Origin: Apoda limacodes
Lineage: Eukaryota; Arthropoda; Insecta; Lepidoptera; Limacodidae
DNA length: 64,000 nt
NCBI GenBank assembly: GCA_946406115.1
Contig: OX291557.1
Location: 1,458,501-1,522,500 of the forward strand
Reading direction: 5' to 3'
Below the pieces are notes generated by a model. That model was given only the letters and a program-made list of their open reading frames with translations, was not told the origin of the DNA and made no database searches. A program made the translations under genes and the position numbers. This document shows positions 11,742-24,300 of this stretch, piece by piece. Positions within the stretch are counted from its first letter, which is position 1. Every line of letters starts with the position of its first letter.

Positions 11742-12495
11742 TAGACCGGGAGACAGTGACACAAAATATTGGTTAATTTTTACCAGTATGGCGGTTCTTC
11801 AGGGGTCTAACTACGTAATGACGAAAAGTAAAATGATGGTCATAGCGCTGGTACCGGCGGCCCAATCGCGTGGGCGTTAGTCGAACGTGTCGGAAAAATA
11901 CTAGTGTCGAACGATTTGTTCCACAAAAATCCTTGTATTTTCCGATAGTCCATAAAAAAGTCCATAATAACGGTCACATTTTATAAAATACTTTCCAAAA
12001 ATCCAAATGTAATACTGGTATAAATCGTTTTGCAAAAAAAAAAATAAACTCCCTTTCGGCGGTATGGCGGCCATTTGAAACCGTCCGAAAAGTATGGCAT
12101 GGTGATGTTCGTCAATGGCTCCGCGACGATGATTAGCTGTGCAAAAATTAGCTTGGTACAAATTGTTGAATTGTTTTTTTTAAATTAATGTGTTCGCGTC
12201 GGTATGGCGAGCTGTAAGTCACACCGGAAAAGTATGGCATTACGCTACCGCCTACTTTTTTTTTTACGGACTAATAGACCGGGAGATAGTGACAGAAAAT
12301 ACTTGGTCATTTGTATCAGTATGGCGGTTCTTTAGGGGTCTAACTACGTAATGACGAAAAGAAAAATGATGGTCATAGCGCTGATACCGGCGGCCCAATC
12401 GCGTGGGTGTTAGTCTAACGTCTCGGATAAATTACGAGTGTCGAACTATTTGTTCCACAAAAATCCTTTTATTATAGACCGGGAGATAGTGACAG
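11742..12495 (+). repeat. Long tandem repeat, about 530-bp unit plus partial copies
   Basis: TAGACCGGGAGATAGTGACA-like headers lie at 11742, 12275 and 12475. After the first two headers about 200 bp is nearly the same, including a GTATGGCGGTTCTT block and CGGCGGCCCAATCGCGTGGG. The first unit is 533 bp; the second is cut short after 200 bp, where a third header begins. GTATGGC-bearing sub-repeats also lie at about 12060 and 12200. The array starts 24 bp after a SMG1 5' splice site. No coding capacity. Confidence 0.85.
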
Positions 12496-12724
12496 TTTTT
12501 TCTCCACAAACAGCGCATTGTTACCATAGAATTGAAAAAGAAGCAAAAGAAAAATATACGGGATAAATTTAAGATGATTATAAATAACTTCGAAACCAAT
12601 AAAGAGGCAATAACGAATGTAACACAATTATAAATATTATTGCAAAAAGTTTAATACTTTATTGACAGAGATGGAAAAGATTAACAAAAAAATAATAATT
12701 ATAATTTACAAATGGAGTAATTTG

Positions 12725-15722
12725 ACTAAAAAACCGATATCACTTTGTTACACATAACAAACAATGACGAAGTTCTGAAAAAAATTTGTCATTCTAAAAA
12801 GTCAGTTATTGTTTGTGATGACTTTAATATTGATCTTTTAGAGAGTTCCCAAACAAGAGATAGATTTATTAACTTATTTACAAGTTTTGACTTAAATTAT
12901 TTGTTTCTGGAACCAACTAGAATTACATCGACTTCAGCTACATGTTTAGATAATATTTTCTGTAACGTTGAAGTAAAAGATAAATCTATTATTAAAAATT
13001 TGCCGTCCGATCACTGTGGTCAAATATTCTACACAACTAAAAAAAAAATCTCAACTAGTAACTTGTAGACCTGTGACCACTGCTCGATTAAACAATTTTA
13101 AAGTTAATATTGAAAAGAAAATTCCATTTTTACATTTCATGCATGATAATGCTATTAATCTTTATAATATTTTTTTTTGATTTCTTAAGTAATGAGTTCG
13201 AGCAAGTGTTTAAAGTAAAAACTTTTAGGCCAAATAATAAAATGAAATTCAAGGACAGGGCTACTGTAGGAATACACCGAAGTCGAACTAGGTTGTATGA
13301 GTTGTATGAAATGAAACAATATAACCACAGTCCCACATTCACCAACTATAAAATTTAAAATTCTGATAATAAAATAAAGGCCACATGGAATGTAATAAAT
13401 AGTGAAACAGGAAAAATTAAACCGCGTGACAATCATTATTCACTTACTGTAAATTCAAAAATAATTGATTTAGATCTTGATGTCGCTAACTCTTTTGAGA
13501 AATATTTTACTGAAATGCCTACAATTACAACTAATGCATTAAATTCCTCCCCATTAGAATCAGAGTTACTTTTAAAATGTATTTTAAATAAATGCAAGGC
13601 TATATTTAAATTTGAGCATGTTACCTCTGAAGACATTTAAATTACTAACTCAGAAAAAAACTTGTGACCTATGGGGTATATCAGTCAAAATCCTTAGCGG
13701 AATTATCGATATTATAGCACCAATCTTAGCCATAATATTTAATAAGTGTGTTGACGAAGGTATATTCCCAGACTTAATGAAATATAGTAAAATAATTCCA
13801 CTTTTTAAAAGTGGAAGTAAAGATTATCCTAATAATTTTAGACCTATCTCTATACTGCCTGCCTTAAGCAAAATTTCATTATGTTATCATTCATCATGGT
13901 ATTGCAGATTTGACTCTTGAGCTTATCCGCTCATATTTGAGTAGTAGAATGCAGAAGGTTCAAATCAATGAAGTAAAATCCAATGGCTCTGAAGTAAAAT
14001 TAGGAATTCCCTAAGGTTCTATTTTAGGTCCTTTTCTATTTTTAATTTACATAAATGACTTGCCTTTCTTTGTGGAGAAGCTATGCAAGATTGTACTATT
14101 TGCTGATGACACATCTCTTTTATTTAAAGTTGACAAAAATAAAACTAATTTTGACGACGTAAGTAGAGCGCTTTCTCAGGTTCTCAGTGGTTTACGGCAA
14201 ATAATTTACTTCTTAATGCGAAAAAGACTAAGTGTTTAAAACTTATGATGCCAAATGTCAGAAACATAAGTACAAAATTATCCCTAAACGGAGAAGAAAT
14301 AGAACTATTAGACTCAACAGTGTTTCTAGGTATTACATTAGACAATAGGCTGCAGTGGAACCCCCACATTTCAGTTCTTGCAGGAAAACTCAGTTCAGCT
14401 GCCTATGCAGTTAGGAAAGTTAGGCAGCTTACAGATGTTGACACTGCTCGCTTGGTCTACTTTAGCTATTTCCATTCCGTCATGTCTTATGGCATTTTGC
14501 TTTGGGGTAAGGCAGCTGATATTGATACAGTCTTTATTTTGCAAAAGAGAGCAGTACGGTCAATTTATAAATTAGGACCTCGAATTTCTCTTAGGGAACT
14601 ATTCAGGGAAATTGATATTTTAACTGTTCCTTGCCAATATATCTTTGCTTGTATAATGTATGTACGCCAAAATTGTCACTTATTTGCAAAAAACAGTGAC
14701 CTCCACAGTGTTAATACAAGGAATAAGGATAAATTGGTAGTTCCAAAATGTCGTCTTCAGAAGGTACATAGCTCTTTCGCAATACAAAGTATATTTTTCT
14801 ACAATAAAATTCCAGAACATGTGGTTAATTTACCCTCAAATAAATTTAAAATATATGTCAAAGAAATTTTTTAATGAAAAAAAGCTATTACAAAGTTGAT
14901 GAATACATAAATGATAAAAATGCTTGGAAAAATTAGAACTTAATTGATTTGTATTGGGGCATTTGAAATATTTTTCTTTAAAATAAAACATTGTATATTA
15001 TGTTATTACCTGGTGTAAGGCTATATTGTATATGATGTATAAAAGATTAACTAGTGAGTTTATTGCCGTTGCTTCTCGGTAGTAACCATCAGCATTACGA
15101 ACCTTCCAATCTTCTCCTCTTATATTTTGTTCCTTTACTACACACATTGTAACTAGTACAATCGAAGTTTTATTGGAGTTGCTTGAGTGTGTAATGCTCT
15201 CTCAAAGTGTCTCTGCGGTGGTGGCGTGTGTGTCGGGTCGTTACGTTCCCTAAAACATGGTTGAGCGAAGCGATGGCTGATTCATGTATCATACTCGTGA
15301 ACGGGTGCTGTCTGCTCTTGCAAACTTCTTTGTATTCTTAGTATTTAGTCTTACTTTTTCGTTTTGTTTATTAATACTGTAAGACATTGATTATTTCTTA
15401 GTGATGAATACATAAACTGTCTTTTGTTTATATTAGATACTTTTTTATGTTGTGATTGTGCTTTTTATTTCATGTTTTTTTCATGTTTTTTTTTATGTTT
15501 GTAATGGAAAGTGTCCTTTTATGATAGGGAGGGCATTTTCCAATATTTTAATTGGACGCTGTAAGAGAAAGGGAGAAAAGCAATGCCCTTGCTGAGTTTC
15601 TTGCCGGTTCTTCTCAGTACAAGGTCTCCCGCCCTGTAGACTTACGAACCGATGGCGTAGTGACATTCATAAGTGCTCAATTATTTTAGCCCAAACTGAA
15701 TAAATTATATTGAATTTGAATG
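12725..15722 (+). mobile_element. CR1-like LINE, nearly complete ORF2 but frame-broken
   Basis: 12745-13068 carries the end of an APE endonuclease (VIVCDDFNIDLL with the usual GDFN Gly changed to Asp, and LPSDHCGQI). 13110-13358 is the EN-RT linker, and 13612-13920 the first RT blocks (FRPISILPALSK). About 13990-14120 reads as the GSILGPF and LFADDTSL boxes, and 14245-14874 as the RT C-terminus. The 3' UTR ends in TTGAATTTGAATG at 15710-15722. There are several frameshifts. The C-terminal 200 residues are nearly the same as those of the copy at 40157-41809, so the family was recently active. Confidence 0.88.
14245..14874 (+). pseudogene. LINE RT C-terminal region, 209 codons
   Basis: The reading contains FLGITLDNRLQWNPHI (the RT block after the YADD box), LVYFSYFHSVMSYGILLWG, and LQKRAVRSIYKLG. 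It ends VKEIF, where a frameshift cuts the usual C-terminus short compared with the sister copy at 40946-41851. Upstream RT blocks are in other frames. Confidence 0.85.
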
Positions 15723-15729
15723 TCAGTAA

Positions 15730-16810
15730 GACAATTAAGAAGCGGTTTAGAATTGTATAAAAGCGTTTTAAAACCAAAAGACCACAAAACGCTAATTTCC
15801 TTCGTTCTGAAAACTCGTTTGTCGAAAGAAGTCAGGCTTAAACTTAAAAAAAAACTACTAATCCGTAGACTGCTTAATAAGCGATATTAAGTCATTTCAA
15901 CTTACAAAGAAGTCATTTACAGCCATGCTTAACAAACTAAAAAATAGTTTCAAAAGGATCAAAGTATCGAAGAATTCGGAAACAAGAAAATATTATCAGA
16001 CCCGTCTCGACTCTACGTGAATCTATTCGAGCGACGCTCGACGAAGATATGTCCACCCGGAAGCCATCAAATGATTGCTTCGCCTATTACAAGTCACGTA
16101 ATCGTCAAGGAATGCAAAGCAAGCAAATTCTACGAGTCACCAGACAGACAGACGCGATGTAAGCGTTATCCCGTCCATCGATTCGCCGCCGGTGTGCATA
16201 CTCAGCACATATCAGCGTAGAAACAGATGTGATGGTCAAAGTCACGGAAATAAATTATTCATTGTTAAGGTTTGTAGATAACATTATGTGTATTGTATAT
16301 TTAAATCAGATTTTTTAGTAGGTATTTACGTTGTACGTACAAACTATTTACGTACGTACGTATGATAGGTTTTTGGATACCTCAATACTAGAAGGTCCCT
16401 ATGTTATTTTAAAGAAAGAGATTCAAAAATGATTTTTTTTTGAACTATTGTAGTATTAATAAAAGCCTTTTGGATACCTCAATACAAGTACAAGCAGGTA
16501 CCTATAGGATATGAAGAATAAATATTAGGCATACATTTTGTAATTTTTTTTAAGGATCACAAATGCCAGATCAATTGTATTTTAGACGATTTTGTTTTGG
16601 TTCTTAAAACTATGACCTATATATAGATTGTGAGGCCGAATACGGCAGTAGGATTTCCTAATTGTTTTTTTCTGCTGACAAAACTAGGTAGAGGCAACAA
16701 TAAAAAACAATAAACAGGCCTAGAGTTGTTTATTTTTTTAAAGAAACCAATGTGTTTACGGAAGAAGGAGCACCGATAATTATGGCAGGCCCTTTTATAA
16801 GTTATGCCTA
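15730..16810. other. Intronic sequence, nothing coding
   Basis: AT-rich. A short phrase (TTTTGGATACCTCAATAC) is repeated at about 16371 and 16468. No gene or named element seen. Confidence 0.5.
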
Positions 16811-16814
16811 AAAT

Positions 16815-17100
16815 CATGATACTCGACTAACGGAGGCACGCTTAGACGAACCGTTGGGAAGTCAAGGTTGACTCTGTAAAGAATTAGGTATAATACATTA
16901 TGTATCGTACAGTGTTAAGAAAATGTATAAAAAAAAAGATATTTTTCTATATGCCTAAACTATGACAATTGACCAACGGAGGCACGCATAGACGACCCGT
17001 TGGGAGGTCAAGGTTAATTAATTCTATAAAGAATCGGGTATAATATATGATGTTATAAATCGTACAAAGTGTTACGAAAATTATAAAAAAAAGACGTGGT
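16815..17100 (+). repeat. Tandem duplication, about 146-bp unit, two copies
   Basis: CGGAGGCACGC lies at 16831 and 16977. Each is followed by a TAGACGACCCGTTGGGAGG-like block, CAAGGTT, TAAAGAAT and a TATAA/poly(A)-rich tail. Two diverged copies lie in direct orientation. It may be a dimeric SINE-like or satellite unit. Confidence 0.8.
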
Positions 17101-17424
17101 ATAAAAATCATATGAAATGATCACCATTTTTCCCACCAGTAAGTCACGCAGTAATAAAAATAAATATGCTTTATCTGAATTATCTCCAATCTAATGGTGA
17201 GTAAACGATTAAACATGTATAACGAATAAATACCATATAGGGTATAAGGTCACAGAAGATTTGAGTTAACATTTTTTTTATGGCAATTTTAAGAATAGAA
17301 CCAGGAATCAAAAACATTTTTCTGTTTTATAAATTTAACCAATGTCCTAGTAAGTAAATATAGTAACTCTGTCTAATTAAACTTTAGGGGGATGGGACGG
17401 CCTATCACACTTTTTGGGGGGAAA

Positions 17425-17690
17425 TGTGACATAGCGATAGATAACTAATTATCTGTCCATAGCTTATTATAGCTACTACTCGATTACGCATAGAACGTGG
17501 TCAGCCACGTCCAATACGTATAATAAAGTTAAAGTTAATAAATAGTATATAAGAGAAGCTATATTGTACAGAGCTGGCATTCTATATTCACTATATAATT
17601 AATCTCTATACGACAACAGTGATTATAAAAGTTATAAGTACAATGTCTTTCCTTCAATCCTACGACCAGCCTGTTTATTTCAATCGGCAT
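17425..17690 (+). mobile_element. Solo LTR, copy 1
   Basis: About 265 bp is shared with 43988-44258: ACATAGNGATAGATAACT at the start, CGATTACGCATAGAACGTGG, CCAATACGTATAAT, a TATATAAGAGAAGC promoter-like block (about 17546), GTACAGAGCT, and CAGCCTGTTTATTTCAAT near the end. The internal TATA box and the repeat-wide conservation without coding sequence on either side point to a solo long terminal repeat. The exact ends are uncertain, and the superfamily is not determined. Confidence 0.65.
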
Positions 17691-18024
17691 TTTCAAAGAG
17701 ATCTGTGACGCCGCTCCGGACTAAAAAGGTGTTGCCATACTTGGTTATTTTGTACTACATACATAATATAAAAAAAAATACCTTTACGTTAAAAATTTTT
17801 TAATCACTACTGACTACTTAGATGAAGTATTCCCCTAAAATTTGTTATAAAATTTAAATGTAAAATAACAATAAACGACTACTAGGTATTTCGTTTATTT
17901 CCCGAATGCAATTAACTGTGAAGTCACATGTAGGGCATGTAATATCGGAAGGTTTTCGATTCCAATATTGATTTCCATAATTAGCTTTCAATATCTAATA
18001 TTTCTAATATCGGAATTGAACATA

Positions 18025-18421
18025 TCTACACTAATATTATAAAGAGAAAAGATTTGCATGTAAGTATGTTTGTATTGAATAGGCTCCGAAACTATTGGAC
18101 CGATTTGTAAAATTCTTTTACCATTAGAAGCCGACATTATCCCTTATAAACATAGGCTACTTTTTACCGCGGGAAAATGCTTCATTTCTACGGGAAAACG
18201 GGTAATAGGACTACGGGTAGTAAGAATTGTCCTTCCGTTCTTATTTTTATCAGATAACTATTAAACGACTTGACAGATTGGGTTGGTTATTTCGATGGTT
18301 TACAGACAGAAATGTATTAAACTATTAAGGAGGAAATATTTTATCAATAATTGAGGAGCTGCCGTAGGAACGTACGCAGATAACGAAATTTAGCGCGGGC
18401 GAAGCCGCTGGCAGAAGCTAG
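18025..18421 (+). mobile_element. Non-autonomous Helitron (lepidopteran type)
   Basis: It begins TCTACACTAATATTATAAAG and ends with a GC-rich hairpin (GCGGGCGAAGCCGC) followed by CTAG. It sits exactly between A and T, the Helitron target rule. Internal blocks (GGACCGATTTG, CGGGAAAA) match lepidopteran Helitron families I know. No Rep/helicase coding. A minus-strand relative is at 42613-43026. Confidence 0.88.
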
Positions 18422-18424
18422 TTT

Positions 18425-19430
18425 TTCATAAAGTTGTATTAGATACAAGATGTTTTAAATTAATTTCTTTTTGTAATCAACATAAAAATAAAACAAATTC
18501 TGAGATCATTAAACTATAAAAAAACATAAAACTGAAATCAATCTTGATAAATATATTTAAAAATAGCATAACCTATGAGCAAAATCTAAATTAGAAAATA
18601 CTTTTTGAAATAACTTTACTATAATACTTAATCGAAAATTGAAAAAAAATAACAAGGGATTTAATCCTGTACTATTTATTTATTTTTTAGAAAACCACCT
18701 CTTTTCTTCATAATGCGTTCATAGAAACTCCTCCACTCCTTCTGCTACTTATTGAATAAAAAAAACTTAAAATCATCTAAATACAATTGGAAACAAATGG
18801 AACGAAACTACTTATTTAGTAACATTATGTATATGTTTTTAATAGAGAAACTTGATAGTGCATTCTCAATAAATTAAAGGCTTACCAAAAAAACAAGCAT
18901 TTTAGTAAAAGCAAACTTCGGACAATGCATCAAAAATATCCAGCTAACGAAAAACACGCTTACTTTCAACACTAAGGCAAAACTTATGTAAAATACAAAT
19001 GCTCTGTACGCATGTTATATATGCACATATCCCTGCTTCCTTTTTTGTCGCTTATAAATTAATAAGCTATTATAATTTCAAAAAGGTAAAAATTGGCGTC
19101 CGCAGGCAAGGCCTTCGTATTTTTTCAGATTTCCTCAAATTCTTGGTCATAAGTCATATCACACGGAGCGCCGGCTGGCACCGTTTACGTTTTATTTTAA
19201 AATTGAAACAGAATATTCGACTAATTCCGATATTACGATATTGGACTACTCAGTATCGGAATAATAATATGGGACTTAACGTTCCGAGATTCCGATAATC
19301 ATGCCCAAGTGACATGATTTGTTCAGCGCTGGAAATTGAGCATCCCACGCCGATTTCCCAAAATCAACAAAAATTACAAAAGCTGGAAAAAGACATGCTA
19401 CAAAACAATAGTGACGTAAAATCAAAATAA
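18425..19430. other. AT-rich intronic sequence, nothing recognised
   Basis: A 99-codon open stretch at 18999-19298 shows no motif, no splice context and no family resemblance; I treat it as chance. Confidence 0.5.
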
Positions 19431-19433
19431 AAA

Positions 19434-19840
19434 AAGTAAAAAAAGAATTTTTTATAAGCTTGCTTTTCTTAAAACATTAGAATCATATAAAAATTCAATC
19501 TAACTGAAAATTGTACTAAAAACTAAAAAATAATTTTATAATAAAAAAATTTATATCCACGTACGACTGCAAGAAAAGAGAGGCGTGTGTGTGAAATATA
19601 CACACGAATATTTGACGTGCTATAGTTTTAGTGGATATTAATTGAGAGTTTATCAAGTGATTGTATGTAATTGCGCACGCCTTGCTTTTCTTGCAGTCGT
19701 ACATGGATAAATTATATTCATTTTGAAAAAAATAATTTTTTACTTTTTAGTACATATTTCTGTAAGATTGATATTTTATATGATTCTAATGTTTTAAGAA
19801 AAGCTAGTTTTAAAAAAAAAAATTTTTACTTTTTTTTTTA
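19434..19840. mobile_element. Foldback element with about 160-bp inverted arms
   Basis: The left arm (about 19434-19594) and right arm (about 19676-19840) are reverse complements with scattered mismatches. For example TCTTGCAGTCGTAC at 19690-19703 mirrors GTACGACTGCAAGA at 19562-19575, and TTTTAAGAAAAGC mirrors GCTTTTCTTAAAA. The spacer is about 80 bp and non-coding. Transcribed as part of the SMG1 pre-mRNA, it could fold into a long hairpin. Confidence 0.85.
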
Positions 19841-19864
19841 TTTTATACTTTGTAGTGATAGTTA

Positions 19865-20790
19865 ATTGACTTTTTACAGTTTATTGCCCAAGTTTCATAA
19901 GTTGGGTGATGAGAACTTGGAGAACGATATTATGTTCAATATAAATTAGTAATTTAATTTTCACTTAATTTTTCACGTTCCACCCTAATGTCCACCTTCA
20001 GGTGCATATGCCAAGAATATATAATATAACATCAAAATAAACATCAAATTCTTGATCTGCGACCCTCAAAACCCCGGTATACCCATTTTGAAGAATTTTC
20101 AATTTTTACCTCCACCTCTAAGTTGTACCCCTGGTACAACTCTGGGAGGGGGTTGTTGGTCAAAGTAACTGTGAAATATTGTATTGTCGTCCGAGCCTAG
20201 TAAGAATGCATAATTTCATCGAAGGGTGATAACAGGAAGTAGGTTTAATTAAGCTTGCAAGATTCCACCACAAGATGGAAGGAAAAAAAGGGAAACATTG
20301 TGAGTTAAATAAAAGCAAGTAAAAAAATAATAATCATAAAATAACAATTGGTATTGTTTTTACATGTGAGCACGCTTACACTGACTCCACAAGTAGTTTA
20401 ATGGGTGTTTGCTTATGCTTGGCTTCATTAGGTGAAGGTTAGTTGTGTATGTCTATTCCAAATATGTCAAACACAGAACAAGACTAGGAAATAACATCTA
20501 AGCGAGATGTGACGTCAAACGTGATATTAATGCAACAAATTTTGGGAAACCGTAAACTCTCTGGCGATAGAGTAGATCAAGAGCTATATTTGCAGCGCAG
20601 GCGCGTTGAATGCAAGCATTTCCTGTGATGGACGCAAAAAAATTTAGAAATCTACTTACTAACTGAAAAATTTAGGTACTCTAAAAAAATCACTATTTAA
20701 AAACCTTTACACATAACGCAATGACTAACCTACTTGTAATTTTCCACATATTTTATTTTGGGCTAGTAACATTCGCAAAGAAAGTGGATT
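19865..20790. other. Intronic sequence, nothing recognised
   Basis: No ORF, array or element end that I can support, apart from a short self-complementary GTACCCCTGGTAC motif near 20127. Confidence 0.45.
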
Positions 20791-20794
20791 TCCT

Positions 20795-21970
20795 GAAAAT
20801 TAGGGTACCGCTTTCGCTTTTTTGACCTTATTTAAAAATACTAGCTATTGTTTATGCAGCCCTAGTAGGTAAATTTTAGTTGTTGAATTTTTTGGTGATA
20901 TTTCGCACTAACTTTGAACTAAAATGAGTGCGAATAATTGCACTAAAATTGATTAATTAAGTAGGAAGGTAAGGAAGTATTTATCTTGTTTCTTTATTCG
21001 AGGTTTTGTATTATTTGTTTGTTGTACTTGTGTTTACTTGTATTGAAATGGTTGATTTCATAGTCATGTCGGACATAAAAACTAGTTTTTGACTTTATTT
21101 GAATAAAACCTATCTAGGAGTACAAAATAGCAAATAGCAAGTAGGTATCAAAATAGTATTTTTTCAAATGTTTAATAACATGTATATGATGTTATCTACG
21201 TCCGCCAGCACTTGGTCTGCATGGTGGACTAAAGCCTAAGATTCCGTGAGCTAAGAACATAAAAACTGAGGCGAAATCACATACGTTACTTGAACAGTAC
21301 AAGTACTGTGGCAGTACACAAAAATACGTAAATTAATTTCCGAGAACCCTTCATCATTTATGAAAGAGAAAAAAACCTTGGTGTCGCAAGTGCTCAGAGT
21401 AATTTCCCCGGAAATTGGGGTACCGTTGTCAGCTTATTTGACCTTATTCTAAAATACTAGTTCTTATTAATGCAAGCTTGTAAATACTCCTAAGTTTAGT
21501 TTTTCACTAATTTTGATGATATTTCGCACTGATATGAGTAAAAGTAGGATTGTATTGTTTGTCTGTTGTAATTAGTGGTTAATTATAAATGCATGATTTT
21601 ATTGTATTCATGGATAGTTCAAATTCAAATTCAAATTTTTTCAAATTCAATTTAATTTATTCAGTTTAGGCTACAATAATTCAGCACTTATGAATGTCAC
21701 TACGCCATCGGTTCGTAAGTCTACAGGGCGGGAGACCTTGTACTGAGAAGAACCGGCAAGAAACTCAGCAAGGGCATTTCTTTTCTCCCTTTCTCTTACA
21801 GCGTACAATTAAAATATTGGAAAATGCCCTCCCTATCATATGCCATCCCTATTGTAGTTATGTCTAATAATAAAATTAGTTAGTTTTCGACTTCAATATC
21901 TAGGAGTTGAAAATAACAAATAGCAAGTTTAGAATTAGAATAATATTTTTTTAGATGTTTGATAATAGGA
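20795..21970 (+). repeat. Diverged tandem duplication, about 0.6-kb unit
   Basis: 20802-20930 (GGTACCGCTTTCG, TTTGACCTTATT, AAAATACTAG, GATATTTCGCACT) recurs at 21420-21545. The later block 21105-21180 (ATCTAGGAGT, AAATAGCAAATAGCAAG) recurs at 21890-21965. The second copy is longer only because a 0.23-kb LINE 3' end sits inside it. Confidence 0.75.
21616..21845 (-). mobile_element. CR1-like LINE 3'-end fragment
   Basis: On the minus strand it matches the 3' UTR of the LINEs at 12725-15722 and 40157-41809, including GACTTACGAACCGATGGCG and the TTGAATTTGAATTTGAA tail. It is a severely 5'-truncated insertion lying inside the second copy of a local duplication. Confidence 0.85.
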
Positions 21971-22970
21971 ACATATTGTAATTTGATAATATCGTCAAAT
22001 CTCATGCAGCACACAATACACAATAATAGATAAAAATAATTTTAACTATCATATTTCTTTTCATAATTTAAGAAAGAGTTAAATAAAACCTTGCTATTTC
22101 TTTAAATCCCACTTGTGTGTGAGTATGTTGAGTGTATGTGTGAGTGAGAGTTGAGGCACGGTCAAAGATTTGGGCCGCAGAGGCGAACATTTTAAGGTAA
22201 TAATTTATGTAGTATCTCATTTGTGCCTACAGTTCAAATATAATAGGTTCAAATGACTTATTCTTACGGTTCAAATTTAAGGAATAAGTAGTTGTTATCA
22301 CTGCAGTTACTGATCAATAGTTCGGAAATAGGAACAGATTTATTAGATTTTACGTATTAACACGTAAGATTATAGGTAAGTCATAAATGATGTGTTAAAA
22401 TCTAAAAGTTTTATTAAATGTATGATCATTATTCTAAATTCATTTAAAACCAAATATCATTTTTAAATAAAAAAAAAAAACGATAAAATAAAATAAGAAT
22501 TTGCAGGATTGATTTCTCCGTTCGCCATAATTATAGTTACTAGGTAGAGATATACTGATTAGAACCATCTATCTGATTTTTTATTTTTTCTGGTATTCTG
22601 GGCGTTCGTGACCACGCGTTCATAGTAATTATGAATGAAATCAGCTGTTTCAGGGCTGTCGCCCTACCGTTTTAGGTACAAAAGGAAACAGTTTCATACA
22701 TTACAAATGGTGCGTGCGCACGTCACGTTACCACGCATCTGGTCTGCACCGGCCTTAAGTCATTGTCCGACACCGGCGCATGTACGGGATCATCAATTGT
22801 AAATATTCCTTTTGAACTGTGATTTAATAGAACGTTATGTTTCTACTTTCTACCTCCCGGTCGCTTCCACTACATAATTAAACGGATATCGTTTCACAAC
22901 GTTGTGCGTCAAATATTCAATAGTTTTTTGTTTAATATATTTTATTCATAATTCGAGATTATTGTTCTAG
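21970..22970. other. Intronic sequence before the large SMG1 exon
   Basis: No gene is seen. A TGTGTGTGAGTATG-type GT-rich run lies at about 22113-22150. The 3' end leads into a conventional T-rich acceptor at 22970. Confidence 0.5.
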
Positions 22971-24300
22971 GGACCATTTCTTAGCTGTGCTGCCTGAAAT
23001 AGAACAACATGCTGATAAATGGCTAAAAGAGAACGAGGAACTGAAGTCAGTCGAGACCAGACTCAAGGAGTGTCATCAACAGATGGCGTTAATAAAGGAA
23101 ATCGAAGCGTACGGACCCAACTTGAGCAGCCATCCACTATACTCTATTTCACAGAAGTATTCTTCCTACAAACAAGCCAAGAACGCAGTCGAAGATTCTA
23201 TGAAAGCCCTTGTTAAGATCCTCAAAGACTTCGATACTCAAATAGAAAATTTCACAGCTGCAAATGAAGCTATCAATGGCCCGCAACTGATGCAGTGGGT
23301 GCAAGAATTCTCTGGACCCAAAGAAGATGACGAGAAACCGATTTTCGAACATATCAAAGAATTCTTGACAAACGCCGGTCAGAGCTCAATGATATCCCAA
23401 TGCGAGCAGGCAGAGACTGAATTGAATCAAAGCATGCAGCAGACTCATCTCCATTTAAGATCTTGCCTGGAGCTACTGTCGCAGTACGTGGCGGTTTCTC
23501 AGTACTATCCTCAGAGTCACACCGAGTACCACCGCATCGTGTTGTTCCGCAAATGGCTAGCAGCCGCCTTGGAGAGTAAATCGCCCGAGGTTTGCCGCGA
23601 AGTGTCGAATCAAGTAACCTCTCTAGTCAACGCTGAGAAAAATACTGGTGATTCGCAGCATATAATCGCGTACAATTATCGCTTGCAAGCTATTAGTGCT
23701 GAAGCTAACGTAGCTCTAAACAAAGCGACCGAGAGATTACAGTTGGAGGGTGGTCCGGAAACCATAGCCATGGCGCAGGAGAGTTACAGAGATGCGAAAG
23801 CGAACATCGGCAACTGGATCCGAGCCGAAGAAGGAGCGGTGGCAGCTTTGGAATGTGTCGTTGTCGGAATGCTATGTAATCTCAACAGGAGATATCTTAT
23901 GCTCGAGAACGGTGCTCAAAGCGCCGGGGACTGCCTTGTTGACCTGACGTCTAGAGAAGGAGAATGGTTTTTAGACGATATGAGTTCTTTGTCGATGCAG
24001 GTGGTTGAGCTGTTGTCACTGCTGCCGCTGCAGTCGGCCTCGGCTGAGGACGCCGCGCTGCCGGTCGCCGTAGAGTGTGTCCGCAACGCCAATCTACTCA
24101 TCGCGGATCTCGTGCAACTAAATTACAATTTCAGTACCATAATATTGCCAGAGGCGCTGAAGAAAGTACACTCAGAGGACCCCTCGACGCTACTAATGAT
24201 CAACGAACTCAACGCTGTGATCCTGAATACGCCGGTGCCGTTTAACGATCTTTTGGCGCAGTTGGAGATGCATCTTACGTATCTGGTCAGAGACATGGAG
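22971..24300 (+). CDS. SMG1: SMG1 large exon: first half of the helical insertion domain
   Basis: The exon is 1,330 nt; its first base completes the split codon from 11476-11717, and 443 codons follow. The translation is helical and Glu/Leu/Gln-rich. It carries blocks that align with the SMG1 insertion in order: VLPEIEQ, FLTNAGQSSMISQCEQ, YHRIVLFRKWL, LVDLTSREGEWFLDDMSSL, and IILPEAL. In the family this domain wraps the kinase and is the contact area for regulators such as SMG8. The acceptor is a normal T-rich tract (ATTATTGTTCTAG), and the donor is GTGAGT at 24301. Codon use and composition are ordinary, unlike the other SMG1 exons here, which are GC- and Ala-rich. An apparent start at 22987 is an in-frame GTG, not an initiation site. 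Confidence 0.95.
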
